NCBI RefSeq assembly: GCF_933775445.1
Contig: NC_065873.1
Location: 28,024,001 to 28,088,000 of the forward strand
Reading direction: 5' to 3'
DNA: 64,000 bases
Origin: Argentina anserina
Taxonomy: Eukaryota > Streptophyta > Magnoliopsida > Rosales > Rosaceae
The position numbers and the translations under genes are program-made. Positions 24,589 through 36,344 of this stretch are shown here, piece after piece. Position 1 is the stretch's first letter. Each line of letters opens with the position of its first letter. The notes below the pieces were generated by a model. It made no database searches and was not told the DNA's origin. It was given only the letters and a program-made list of their open reading frames with translations.

Positions 24589-27246
24589 ATGGCTGCGCAG
24601 CTTCTTAACCAAACCAACCTTCACTCAGTCTCCAAAATAGGCATCATAGGAGCTGGTATTAGCGGAATCGCAGCCGCCAAACAACTTTCTGGTCACAGTC
24701 CAGTGGTCTTTGAGGCCACTGACTCGATCGGGGGAGTTTGGAAACACTGCTCTTACGCTTCCACCAAACTCCAAACTCCTCGTTGTGATTTTGAGTTCTC
24801 CGACTATCCTTGGTCTGAGAGAGACAATGCAAACTTTCCTTCCCATATTGAGGTCTTGGATTACTTGCATGGCTATGCCACACACTTCGACCTCTTGAAG
24901 TTTGTCAAGTTCGGTTCCAAGGTTGTGGAAATACGCTACGTAGGTGGTGATAGCACCAGTACTCAAACATCTGAAAGTTCGAAATCCGGGGAGTATGGGA
25001 ATCTTTTGGCCGGCCACCCTGTTTGGGAGGTCGGGGTTCAAAGTTTCGATCATCCAGACAGTACCATTGAGGTTATTATTCTGAAAATGCATGTTTAAGT
25101 TGCACCAGTAGTTTTTCCGTCATCTGCATGCACGCTCTTGTGTTTTTTTCTGAAATTTGCATAACTGATCGAAGTAAAAATATGTTTCCGAAAATCACAG
25201 AGCAAAACACCATCTATGTAACCATATTATATACTTATTATCATACTGTTGATACGTAATACTCCTGCTCGATAGTCTGATACTAATTAAGCTTACATAC
25301 TTTTGGAACAAGCAGTGGTATGGATTCGAGTTCATTGTGGTGTGCATCGGGAAATATGGAGACATACCAAGAATACCAAGCTTCCCTCGCAACAAAGGTC
25401 AAGAAGTGTTTAAAGGAAAAGTCCTGCACTCCATGAACTACTCTAAGCTAGACGAAGAAGCTGCACGTGAGCTCGTCAAGGGCAAGAAGGTTGCAGTCAT
25501 CGGCTACAAGAAGTCCGCCATAGATTTGGCACTCGAGTGTGCCGAGGCTAACCAAGGTACGTATCGAACGACATATGAACCCTCTCTGGTTAATATAAAA
25601 ATATTCACTCGCAAATTTAACATGAAATGAGAATCAGGAAGCGAGAATAAAATGACATTGATCCTGTTATTCAGCTTATAACTTATCTTAGAAGGAAAAG
25701 GGGGACAGGTTGGTCAATCTGGTGAAAATTGTCAGTATGAAAAGTGACAGAAGCAACATATTAAATTAAGTTGACCACACGCTTTGATCTAGAATTATTG
25801 TAGCATTATCAGCAACAACCTAAATTATAAAAACAAAGAACAACCTAATTTGGCCTAAAATGACGGAAAATTCTATGGGTGAAGCAGGTCTAATCCAACA
25901 CAAACACACCTCACACACCCACGTGCATTTTAAGACAGCCCTCTATTTACCGTCCTATTCGGTATGTATAATATGCAACGTTGCAAAACAGCTAAACCCT
26001 AAAATGACATCAATTTGTAGCACACCAAATGACACTGGCTATGAAGTTTAGCCAAAAATATAATGTGACAAATAATCAAGTAGATTCAAATCTTGTGTTC
26101 AAAGTAACATTTTCTGGTGTGCTTGGTTTTAAAAAGTTTGTGTTGGTGGATTTTACAGGATCAGATGGGCAACCGTGTACTATGGTAGTGAGGAATTTGC
26201 ATTGGACTGTTCCATCATATTGGATTTGGGGACTTCCATTTTTTCTGTTTTACTCAACAAGGTCTTCTCAGTTCCTTCATGAAAGACCAAACCAGAGCTT
26301 CCTCAAATCCCTCTTCTGCCTTTTTTCATCCCCAATGGTAAATTCATGTTTTCCCTTACATTAATCTGTACCGCAAACATAGTGTAGAATCATCAAATCG
26401 AATTATAAGACTCATACTAATTTGATACTTTGGTGAAACAGAGAAAGGCAGTTTCCAAGTTCATAGAGTCATACTTGCTGTGGAAGCTTCCTCTAGAGAA
26501 GTACGGCCTGAAACCGGAGCACCCTTTTTTGGAGGACTATGCTTCTTGCCAGATGGCCATTTTGCCTGAGAACTTCTTCCCTGAGGCAGACAAGGGTAAC
26601 ATTCAGTTTAAAAGAGCATCAAAGTGGTGGTTTTGGAATGGTGGAATTGAGTTTGAAGACAAGACCAGACTTGAGGCTGATGTTGTTCTTCTTGCTACTG
26701 GTTATGAGGGAAAGAAGAAGCTACAATCAGTATTACCTGAACCTTTCCGCAGTCTCATGCTCGACGCTTCTGGCACTATGCCCTTATACAGGTACTAAAA
26801 ATAGTGAAAATACCAATATCGATTTCATGTTGACATGTTGACATGTAGTGTGCATTGATTCACATCATTGATTGTTTGAATGATTGTTTATTTGAAGGGG
26901 TACAATCCATCCATTGATTCCCAACATGGCATTTGTGGGTTTCATAGAGAGTGTTTCAAATCTGCACACAGCAGAGTTGAGGTGCAAATGGCTATCAAGA
27001 GTTGTCGACAACGAGTTCAAGCTTCCAAGTGTGAAAGAAATGCTTGATCAGATAAGCAGAGAGATGGAAGTGATGAAGAGGACGACGAGGTTTTATAAGA
27101 GACACTGCATTTCCACTTTCAGCATCAATCACAGTGATGAGATTTGTGAAGAGATGGGATGGAAGTCTTGGAGGAAGAGCAACTGGTTTTCAGAGGCTTT
27201 TATCCCTTATAACAGCCGAGACTATAATGAAGAGGAGGAGGATTGA
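24589..27246 (+). CDS. FMO1: FMO1-like flavin-dependent monooxygenase (pipecolate N-hydroxylase type)
   Basis: In Arabidopsis, FMO1 N-hydroxylates pipecolic acid to N-hydroxypipecolic acid, the signal for systemic acquired resistance (family knowledge). Exons 24589-25071, 25316-25556, 26159-26337, 26442-26791 and 26898-27246; 533 residues. The FAD-binding GxGxxG is GIIGAGISGIAAAK near residues 17-30. The NADPH-binding region contains VAVIGYKKSAIDLAL. The FMO-type LATGYEG motif lies in exon 4. Blocks shared with FMO1 include PPFFLFYS-type 'GLPFFLFYSTRSSQFLHERP', 'LWKLPLEKYGLKPEHPF', 'IHPLIPNMAFVGF' and 'RFYKRHCISTFSI'. The second glycine-rich motif reads GYKKSA, as in FMO1 (GFKKSA), not the textbook GxGxxG. 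FMO1 has plant paralogues, so substrate is inferred. Confidence 0.92.
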
Positions 27247-28755
27247 ATTTTCTTGCACCCCAAGATTAACATACAGATGCTATAGATGCTGGTCTATCAT
27301 CTATGCATCTATCACTTATGTTCAGGGTCATTTGGCCTGGATGCTGATCTATCATTTATCTTTTATTATTCATAAGCTATAATATGATGTTTATCAATAA
27401 AGAATGGAAGTATGGTTTTATACAGTTGGTTCTTATGAATTCTTTTCAATTTGTTACCCTGCTGTGTCAAGAAGCTGCCTTTTGTAATTGAAGATGTCAA
27501 AGTTTTCTGGAGTCAAAGACGGAAGGGCTAATCTTCTGGGAGAGACTTGTGACTTATCTGCCTGTTTGAATGAACCTATTTTGATGCACAAGACAAAACT
27601 GGAGCTGTAAATTTTGGCCGTTTTTGATCATATAAAGATCAGAAACACCATTTGCAGAGCCAATTGTTTCTTGAATTCATTATTAGAAAAAGAAAATATC
27701 ATTTTTTTTCTTGGTAGTATTATAAAGGAAGTTGGTAATATAACACTATGGAAATCAAATATGGCGGAAGAACCACATCCCTGAAAGATTGAGATTTACA
27801 CAACTGCATCAAATATTCAATATATAATATCAAGCTGCAAAAAGACAAAAGGCAGGACACTCCCCTCTCTTCTCTTCCTTCATTATTTCTTCCATGGCCT
27901 TGGCTCTTGCCAAATTTAATATATATTGCAAAGCCTTTATTGTATCCTCAACATGAAAGGAAACTAGAAGGAAGGAATACAAAGTATGTAAAGAATTGGA
28001 AAATAAAAAAATAGCCAAAGATTTGATTAAATAAAAAACATCAATCCTTGTCATTCTCTCAAGCTAGCCATTCACCATCAAAACCTTCAAATTCTCCAAT
28101 GTCCATGCTGCTTGTCACAATAATCACAAGGAGAAAACAGAGCAAGAAAGGAGTTAGCAACCTTATCAAATGACTTGAATGGTGAGACATGCAACGAAAC
28201 AAATGTCCTTCTTCAAAGGTTAAAGCAAAGAAAAAGAAGAAAGAACTAACAGTTGAAAAAGAAAAATTCCCTGTGAGTTGGTAAAGTACTCGAACTAAGG
28301 CAGGCTAAATAAATTGCCATTATATAATGACTTGAACATGTAGACCTACAATATTTTGATTACCAACTTCAACAATATAAACTAGAGGCACTGAGTGTCT
28401 CTCAGCTCTTCTTCTCCTCATATTAAACTCACAGGGCTCTCAGCTGTACTGATCAAAGAAAAAACTTAGAAACAAAGAAGCTGATCAAGCTGGTAACAGT
28501 TTCTGATGGCCTTCCACCCATTTTAATGGCCAGCCAATGGGTCCAGGTAACATCATGCTAATAACAACACAAAACTATGGCTGGTGAGATTCAAACATAC
28601 AATTACTAAGTTGAGAAAACTGACAAAATGAAACAGATTCCTAATGACGCAATTACTTATAATATTTCCACTTTATTGAAACAAGTGATTGACCCTTATG
28701 CAACAACGAAAGCCACCGAACAAAAGCCATCTTTTCATGAATTTTATTTGATTTC
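27247..28755. other. Convergent intergenic region
   Basis: Between the 3' ends of the FMO1-like gene and the minus-strand Gln/Ser-rich gene. A possible poly(A) signal AATAAA lies near 27397. No gene is supported; the minus frame at 27830-28054 lacks any motif. Confidence 0.5.
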
Positions 28756-29961
28756 TTACCATGGCAAGGCAGGATCTTGAAAATAGTCTGCTGAGTAGTA
28801 ATCATTCAAATGCTGTTGAAAACTGCCCTCATTTGCATTCAACCAGGCCGGAAACTCCAGGACTTCATCAAATGGAAGGTGGTATCCATCATCATCTTCA
28901 GCCTTCAAGAATTTTAACCACCATGCCGAAGTTACCAAATTCATGGTGTCATTCCATTCCATCTGATGCTGCTCTCCGATTGATCTGATCTCCGCCATCT
29001 CCTCATCATCCATTGCTGCATGCAATCCATCTCCACCGCTTGTGGTGATGCCAGAGTCGTCAGCATCAGCTACTGCAGGGGCCTCCATTTCCATGCGTGA
29101 TACTGCAGCTGATGAACCAGCAAGTTCATGATCAGTGGCAATAGAGAGACTTGGGGAAGAAGATGATGATAGGGATGAGGTCGAAGCTGAGAATGAGCCT
29201 GAGCCTGAGCCTGAGGTTGAGTGAAATGGGGGGCTATTGCTGTTGTGGTAAAGGGTAGTGTTTATGTTGTTGAAATCTTTAATATTGAGATTCAGGCCGA
29301 GGGTCTGGCTTGGAAGAGCTTTGAAATCGAAATTCTCATAAAGAGGTGGAGGAGGAATTCTCGAAGAATTCCAGGAAAATTGATTAGGGAAAGAGGAATA
29401 TTGATGAGAAAGATTGGATGAGTAAGGCAGAGTTTCATAAAAATTGGTTGAATTTGATGGGTAAATTCTAGGATTTCTCCTAGATTTAATCCTTCCTTCT
29501 GGCTCAGAACAGGGGTAGTGGGGTTGAGGCAGCAATTGTTGCGATTGTGGCTGCTTTTCTTCTTCTTGATGTTGTTGCTGTTGTTCACTGGCTTGTTTCA
29601 TAGCCGCTCTATGAAACTTTAGAGCAGTGACAATCTCCCTCCTAGCCTCAGCCATGTTTAAGAGCCTTTCTTGGTATGGTCTACTGGTGTGGAGTCTCCT
29701 CCTAACTTGTTTTTTGTGCTGTTGAGGTTGTTGGGGTTGCTGTGTATTTTGGGTTTCACTAAATCCTTCCCTAAATTTGGTGCCACAATGAAGGAGGTCT
29801 TTGGGGTTCATGGTGTCTCTGGTTCTTGAAGAGGTGAGTTGTTTCACTAGGCTACGGATATAAGCACCAGAAAGATGATGAGGTTCCTCTTTGAGCTTAC
29901 TAAGGTCATCAATTTCCATTAACTGATCAGTCTCTTGCTTTGAGTATCGACTCTGCCTCAT
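28756..29961 (-). CDS. Uncharacterised Gln/Ser-rich plant protein
   Basis: Single-exon frame of 401 residues that I do not recognise as a named family. Residues about 75-160 are Gln-rich ([22 protein letters not shown]) and enclose a basic helix-like segment, [20 protein letters not shown]. The middle is Ser/Asn/Pro-rich and probably disordered ([20 protein letters not shown]). The C-terminal third is acidic and likely folded, with [21 protein letters not shown] and the aromatic motif [14 protein letters not shown], ending DPALPW. No signal peptide or membrane segment. The Gln-rich and acidic make-up would suit a nuclear co-regulator, but that is only inference. The start at 29961 is the first ATG of the frame. 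The long uninterrupted frame with organised composition supports a real gene. Confidence 0.8.
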   Translation of the reverse strand: MRQSRYSKQETDQLMEIDDLSKLKEEPHHLSGAYIRSLVKQLTSSRTRDTMNPKDLLHCGTKFREGFSETQNTQQPQQPQQHKKQVRRRLHTSRPYQERLLNMAEARREIVTALKFHRAAMKQASEQQQQHQEEEKQPQSQQLLPQPHYPCSEPEGRIKSRRNPRIYPSNSTNFYETLPYSSNLSHQYSSFPNQFSWNSSRIPPPPLYENFDFKALPSQTLGLNLNIKDFNNINTTLYHNSNSPPFHSTSGSGSGSFSASTSSLSSSSSPSLSIATDHELAGSSAAVSRMEMEAPAVADADDSGITTSGGDGLHAAMDDEEMAEIRSIGEQHQMEWNDTMNLVTSAWWLKFLKAEDDDGYHLPFDEVLEFPAWLNANEGSFQQHLNDYYSADYFQDPALPW

Positions 29962-32900
29962 ATCTCTCTTAGTGTTTAGCTAGGAAGGGAAGAAAGGAAG
30001 AGGTGGTAGGTTGGGAGGAGAATCATGGGTTTTTCCTATATTCTGAAGAACAAAGTACACTATGCAGCAGATAAGCACAGGTTGATCTGAAGAAGTCCGG
30101 AGGCCCTCATGGATGTTATAAATAGCTGGGGACAGTCTAGGTTTTTTAAATTTCTTTGTATTTTTCCCTGATTTGGCAAACCTCATATGTTACCGTTTTA
30201 TTACCCGCCTTAAATAGCAGTTAGGAAGTTTCGCCTAAATAACCACTAGAGATGTAAATTGGCCTCCTTTTGATTAATAGAGTTCTTGCAGGAAACTTCT
30301 GAGAGTCCAAGTTGTAATGTTAATAAAGTGTCCATAATGACTACAGAACATTAGAGCTGAGTAAAACTTGTAAACTTTTAAATAAAATGTTCAAAAATGA
30401 CTGCAAAACATTAGTGTGAATTAAGTAACTCACTAGTTTCAATCTAAGTGATGACTTATGAAAATGGAAATCATAAGTTCAAATCATCATCTCAACAAAG
30501 AAAATGATATATTATGCACATCAAGTATTAATAATTTACCAAATGCTTATCGTCATAGAATCACATCACAATATATAACTAGAAAAACCATTCTGTAAAA
30601 GGAAACTAAGAAACTATAGCAATGTTCTTAAGACTCATATGCGTGTGCACTCGTTAAACCAGTAGTCCAGTACTAAACTGCAGTCAACTGAAGCCTAACA
30701 GAACAAATTCTAGTGTGAACTGTTGCCATATAACTTTCAACCATTTCTTGTGTAGAAGCTTTGCCGTGTACAATTACGACATTATTCTACATTGACCACT
30801 CAACAGACATTTATTTTCCTAAAACTGATTTTGGATGAGTGATCATAAAAGTGATAACAGATGGTGTAAACTTGGCATGCCTGCAATACCAGGACATAAA
30901 TTCACCAAATATTCAAAGTCACAGACCATAGAAACCTCCCAGCGTGTTCTAATAAATATGTACATCACAAAAACAAGAATTGCCATCTCCATCCCCTAGA
31001 CCAGATACCAAACCAACTGAGAAAATGGAAAGAAGAACAATTGTTTTCAAAGACAATAGTAATTTCCTTAATATTAATTTGTGTATCTTATGGTTCTACG
31101 TATTAACTGGACGGTACAGAGAGGACATTTTAGGCATCAAAGAATTGAGGGATAATCTAGTGTATTGTCTACGAGTGAAATGGGGACCAGACTCTCCAGA
31201 AAACGTCAGCAGAAGCCTACAATAGACTGACAGAAGAATCTCCATTACTGTTGTAACTTCTATATAATCTCTTTTATAGTGAGAAAAGGAAACCATCCAA
31301 AGTTTCTGTTTTATACAAGTTGTTCAACATGATTTGAATCTGTTCATAGTGAGACAGATAACTTGGACCTATTTGCAAAGGCATTTCCACACCATATTAC
31401 GGGACAGAAATGCTCCATACCTTCCTTCCTAGCCCCTTCCCTCAAATTATTAGATCTTTTAATTACTGCCTTTTCTAATCAAGTTTTTACTGCTATTTTG
31501 TTTACTGTAACGGTGGCAGAGGCATGGCTTCTCTGCCTCACATCAGAGTTTACTGGCCGCACTTACAGTTAGCATCCACTACTCAAGTGTACAGTAAATA
31601 ATTTGCTTCTTCTAATCAAGCTATACACCTCTGGATTAATAACAGTGAGCAAATTTTTTTTGGGAGGTTGGAAATACCCCAAAGAGGAGGGAGATCATCA
31701 ATATCTGTTCAAATAGTTGCCCGTCCTATTTGACTGTCAGAAATGTCTGCATAGATTTGTATGCAGAACGAGATGCAAGTATGTAAGAGAGTGAACAGAG
31801 GATTTGCACAGAAAGTTTCATCCAAATGTGAGAAGTGATTACTAATAGCTATAATCCAGATCATTGTCTCTTTACTGATTCCACAGATTAGAAGATCAAA
31901 CTACAAGTATTCAAATCTCACAAAATCAAAACTATTGCTTAGGCAAGGTATCAAACACCCCCCCCCCTCCCAAAAAAAAAACCACTTCAGTTCTCAGAAA
32001 AACCTGAAATTTTTGAAGTAGAGACATTTCTAAATGCTGAGTAGAAATAAGTTAATCCCCACAAAATTCTCTTTCACATTTATTAGCTTTCTCATTTTAT
32101 CTAAAAAAAATAACATTGGAAATAACTTCCAAGATCACGAAAAGGAAATAGCAAACATTAACGATAACATCATCATCGTATGAAGTATACGACTTTATGT
32201 AATACTTGAGTAAGAAAATCCAATTGCTTTCTCAGCAGTCGAAGACAAACTCATTTACATTTGCCCTAGAGATTTTAGGGATTGAAATAGCTTCCAATGT
32301 GATCTCTAGTCCTGATGTATGCAATCTCTGAGCTCCTCATATAATTGGGGAGTTCAGTTCTCAGAAATACATAGAATCCAAGTGGATAAAACGTATTATA
32401 CAAGATGCTGACTTGTCTTGCCGTCCAACAATCTAAAAACATCTAACAAACATATAGCAGAATGGGATGAGAGTGAAAAAAATTGACAAGCTACGCAAGC
32501 ACTCACGTCATTGAGTTGAGAAAGTAACCTCTTTTCCCTAAAGAAAAAAAGGGCAGCTCCTTAACTCAGTACTAATTGAACAAGTAAAACCATCCAGATG
32601 AGTTCAATACAAAGACCTCAACTTTGACGAAGTGACAAACTATTCCTTGCATAAACGCAACTGAAGCTAGCTACTAGTACATAGTTGCAAACTAACCTTA
32701 TTTGGACCAACATTTCATCAAAGAATTACCAAGGTTTAACAGTTACGTTTTGATTTGCTGTGGCTCTTGTTTAATAATAAGAACACTCCGAAGGGTTATG
32801 CCATTTCTCATTCCGATAAGTTGGGAGGTTCTAACAAGCCATATAGATCACAAAATGCAAACCAAGCAGATAACTTTGAGGCAAAGCTTGGATCTTTAGG

Positions 32901-35900
32901 ATTGACAATGCAGATGTGGGATAACAATGGTGAATAAAATAATGAGCAAACTGCAATAATAAGAGAGAAGGAAAGGAAAGAGAGAGAGAAACTGGCCTGC
33001 TGTGTGTGTCTGTGGATAACATCAAAAAAGCTTTGATGGATGGATGGATGAGTTTTTGTTTATGATAGAAACCAAAGCCAAGCAGCCAGCTTCCACCAAT
33101 GGGGTTGCTTCCACAGCAACATATTGCAGCAGGTGCCTTCCTTGAATTCGAAGATAAATTATAAACTAAAAACCACAGATGGGTTTTGACGAATCACATT
33201 CACCCACCAAAACCCAACCGCCTCTTCCTCTCTCGCACCTTGTATCCTTCTCTCTCTCACACAGAGATTGTATCATATTCACACCCACCGCTCTGTGAAA
33301 AAATTAAACGCCTTTATTATAGGTTTTGGGGTATCATACACTAAAAGAAGAGAAGGGAAGGTCACTCGGCGCCCACTGAGCTTTGTACTTCTGAGAGAGG
33401 CTCAGAGTGATCTTCAGCGAGAGAGAGAGACTTGCAGGTTCTCCCCTCTTTCTCTGGGGCTATTAAAGCCATTATGACTGTTAATGAGAATCTGATTTAA
33501 GCGGAAGACGCACGATGACACTGTACATGGAAATAGCAAAAGAAGGGTAAAACTTATATCTAGTGGCTCACTTGTGAGTTTCCTAATCGGACATTGACTT
33601 AAATCATGTTTTTGACTACACATCAACATTTTCACCGGACATATGTTAGTTCACGGTGATGAAATCACTCTGAAAATCTTCGCCCAAATTAGTTATCTGA
33701 TGAGTACTGAATTATAATAAATTAATGAACGAATTGAATCTATCCGACCTGATTGGTGAGTAAGTGAGTTTCTTATTAAGAAGCTCACCGGCAAGATTTA
33801 GACCGCTTCTGTTACCGTAAAAAAGATACCTAGCCTAGCGAAAACATAATAGACATTTGTATGAGCGGAACGTTTTGACACTATATTGTTGGATGTTAAT
33901 ACTTTTCTAATTTAACAACGTCCATTATCATTATCGAGTCTAAAACGAGACTAAATCTCTAAACGTCAATTATTATTATCGATTCTAAAACGAGTCTAAA
34001 ACAGATGTTGAATGTTTAGAAAGTTCACTAACACATTGTATTGTCATCTTTTTTTTTTGGTACAAATATTGTCATCTTTCTTGGCGAAGCTTAGAACAAT
34101 TTTCTACCAAAAAAAAACATAACCATATTGCAAGAGATCTGTTGGTGGGATTAATTAATTTATAGAAATAATAATTTGTGAAAGAAGGGGTGGGTAGGGC
34201 CGACTGGCAAGACTGAGACGCGTCATAATCAACGGCAAATTGCCACTGAAGAAGCTGCTACTGTGTCTGCCACGTGGTCTGATGTTTAAGCTCCAATCAG
34301 ATCGAAGCTGCCACGTGGGATATAGACAACGGAACGGAAAATAGGCAGCCAGTGTGACCCCGGCCTACCCCAGCTTCAAAAGCCTGCGCCTTATTCCATC
34401 AATACCCCCTAACCCCATCAGTAGTTTTTACCTTTTACCTTCTTCTGCTTCTTTTTTCCAGAGAATTTCTACCACCTTTCAAAAAAGAATATTGGTTAAA
34501 ATTGTATTAGGTGGCCTAGTACAAATTAGTCTCTTTTTTTTTTGAGAAAACTTTTAGTCCATTTCCAAACATCTCATCTTTGTAAGTGGGAGGACATGAA
34601 TCCGATTCATGAAAGTGGTAGAAATTCTCTGTGTGAACCGATGTTCTTGGTGTGCATGTGAAATGTGAACCGATGAAAGTGGTAAGATTGAGAGTGGACT
34701 TAATTAGTTAGCTAGCTTAGGGACCTCAGAGAGAGGCCAGCAGAGGATTCATGCAAGTAGAAGCTAGCTAGCATTATAAGGTGTTCAACCGCATGTTCAA
34801 AGTTGACACACACACAGAGAGAAGAGATCGACCGATGCTTTTGGCGAGTAAATGGTGATGATGTTCCCACTGGATCGATCTCATTTAACCCCCAAAATAT
34901 TGTAAGGTCACTTTCCGCTATAAGTGGGGGGTGGCGGTGGACCATGACCATAAGTCTATCACCAACTCTGATATGATCGACCTCGCCCGCCCTTTCGACG
35001 CAGATGGAATAGTCACTGCTGTGTTTTCTAGAAAGAAACTGATTGATCATCCATCACCGGCCAGAAAAAACATCACAGTTCAGAGGATCGGAGCTGCCCT
35101 TTGCCTTAACGACTTGGCTTGTAATTACCAAGTTGCAGCCAATAAAAACCAAGCGAAACCAATCCTTATTACCTGTATATTTCACATCTGCATATCACGC
35201 TACCTACCAATGGCTATGGCCCAAAACTACCATTACGGGGGTCACTAAAAGCCGCATACCCTCCATTCTTCGATTCATTCTTGATCGATCTAACTGTGTT
35301 CTGCATATGCATGCATATTTATCCACTTATCCATCAGCAAAACATATCATCATCAGCAAAATATTGTTGATGATATGTTCCTTACAGGATTGAGATGAAT
35401 ATAATGATCTCATTGCAGCTACAGCTAGGGTTTTTGGTTTTCTGAGTCGAATAAATGCGGCAACATGATAAGGGCTGCTGGGTGACATGCATGCAAAAGC
35501 AACAGAACGGTGCATATAATTATAGCTCACAAACATTATTAATGGGGATAGCTAGCTACTTGCGCCTAAATCAAAAACCCCGTCCCGTTCATTTGCTAAT
35601 TTATTTGCAAAGCATAATTCTTGATGAATAATTGAACTGAAGGGAAATGGTATTATATACAGATCGGTTCTGGGTGGGATTGAATTACTAGGCTGCTAGC
35701 TATGACACAATTGTAGTAACAATTTCATATAATAATAAAAATAAAAATCTGTGCTGGTCTTACTTTAGTACGTAGATAATTTCCCTCACTTCATTGGTAG
35801 AGCGATTCTTGACGCCATGTGATGTCGTCTGAATTTGACTGTTATTGAAGGCCGCTTGAAACCATGTAACTAGTCAAGAAAATTGTTGGAAAAGAAAAAA

Positions 35901-36344
35901 AATGGTCTTGGCCTCCTATTGTTGACCGAGGCTTTGTTCCTATGACAAGTCCTTTATATTGATCGAAATTCGCCGTTCGAAAATTGCGGGAAAGAACATG
36001 AACTGATGAACACGCATGAGAAGTGTCCATAAAAATAAATTGCATGAGTTTCCAGGACAGAATACCTCTTATCGGAAATTGTGTCTTCTTATAGAGCCAA
36101 CAGCCTCAACATTCATAAATAGAGTCAGTAAACCCAATAAAGTTTGAAGTGTTTAGATTCCCAGAGGCCCATTAAAACATACAAACCACTGAGACCAGCG
36201 CCACTGAGCAAGTAATCGGCTATAAATCCTATAATATACAAGCAAATCAGCTATAACAATGAAAATTACGGTAATGCAGTCTGGCTCCCCTGTTGGTTTT
36301 AGGGGGCTCAAATGTGTATATCTGTCTTTTCAAGCTTAGGTGCC
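29962..36344. other. 6.4-kb gene-poor spacer
   Basis: Contains the promoter of the Gln/Ser-rich gene at its left end (a TATTTATA on the minus strand near 30125-30118). I found no coding region that I can support on either strand. Notable marks are a paired G-box at 34269-34318, a GA-rich leader-like tract near 33415-33430 and poly-A/T runs. Short frames lack motifs. Confidence 0.5.
34269..34318. promoter_or_regulatory. Pair of identical G-box/ABRE sites
   Basis: GCCACGTGG occurs at 34269-34277 and again at 34310-34318, 41 bases apart. GCCACGTGG is a G-box/ABRE core bound by bZIP and bHLH factors. A coupled pair is typical of ABA- or light-responsive plant promoters. No gene was found downstream on either strand, so the target is unknown. 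Confidence 0.5.
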
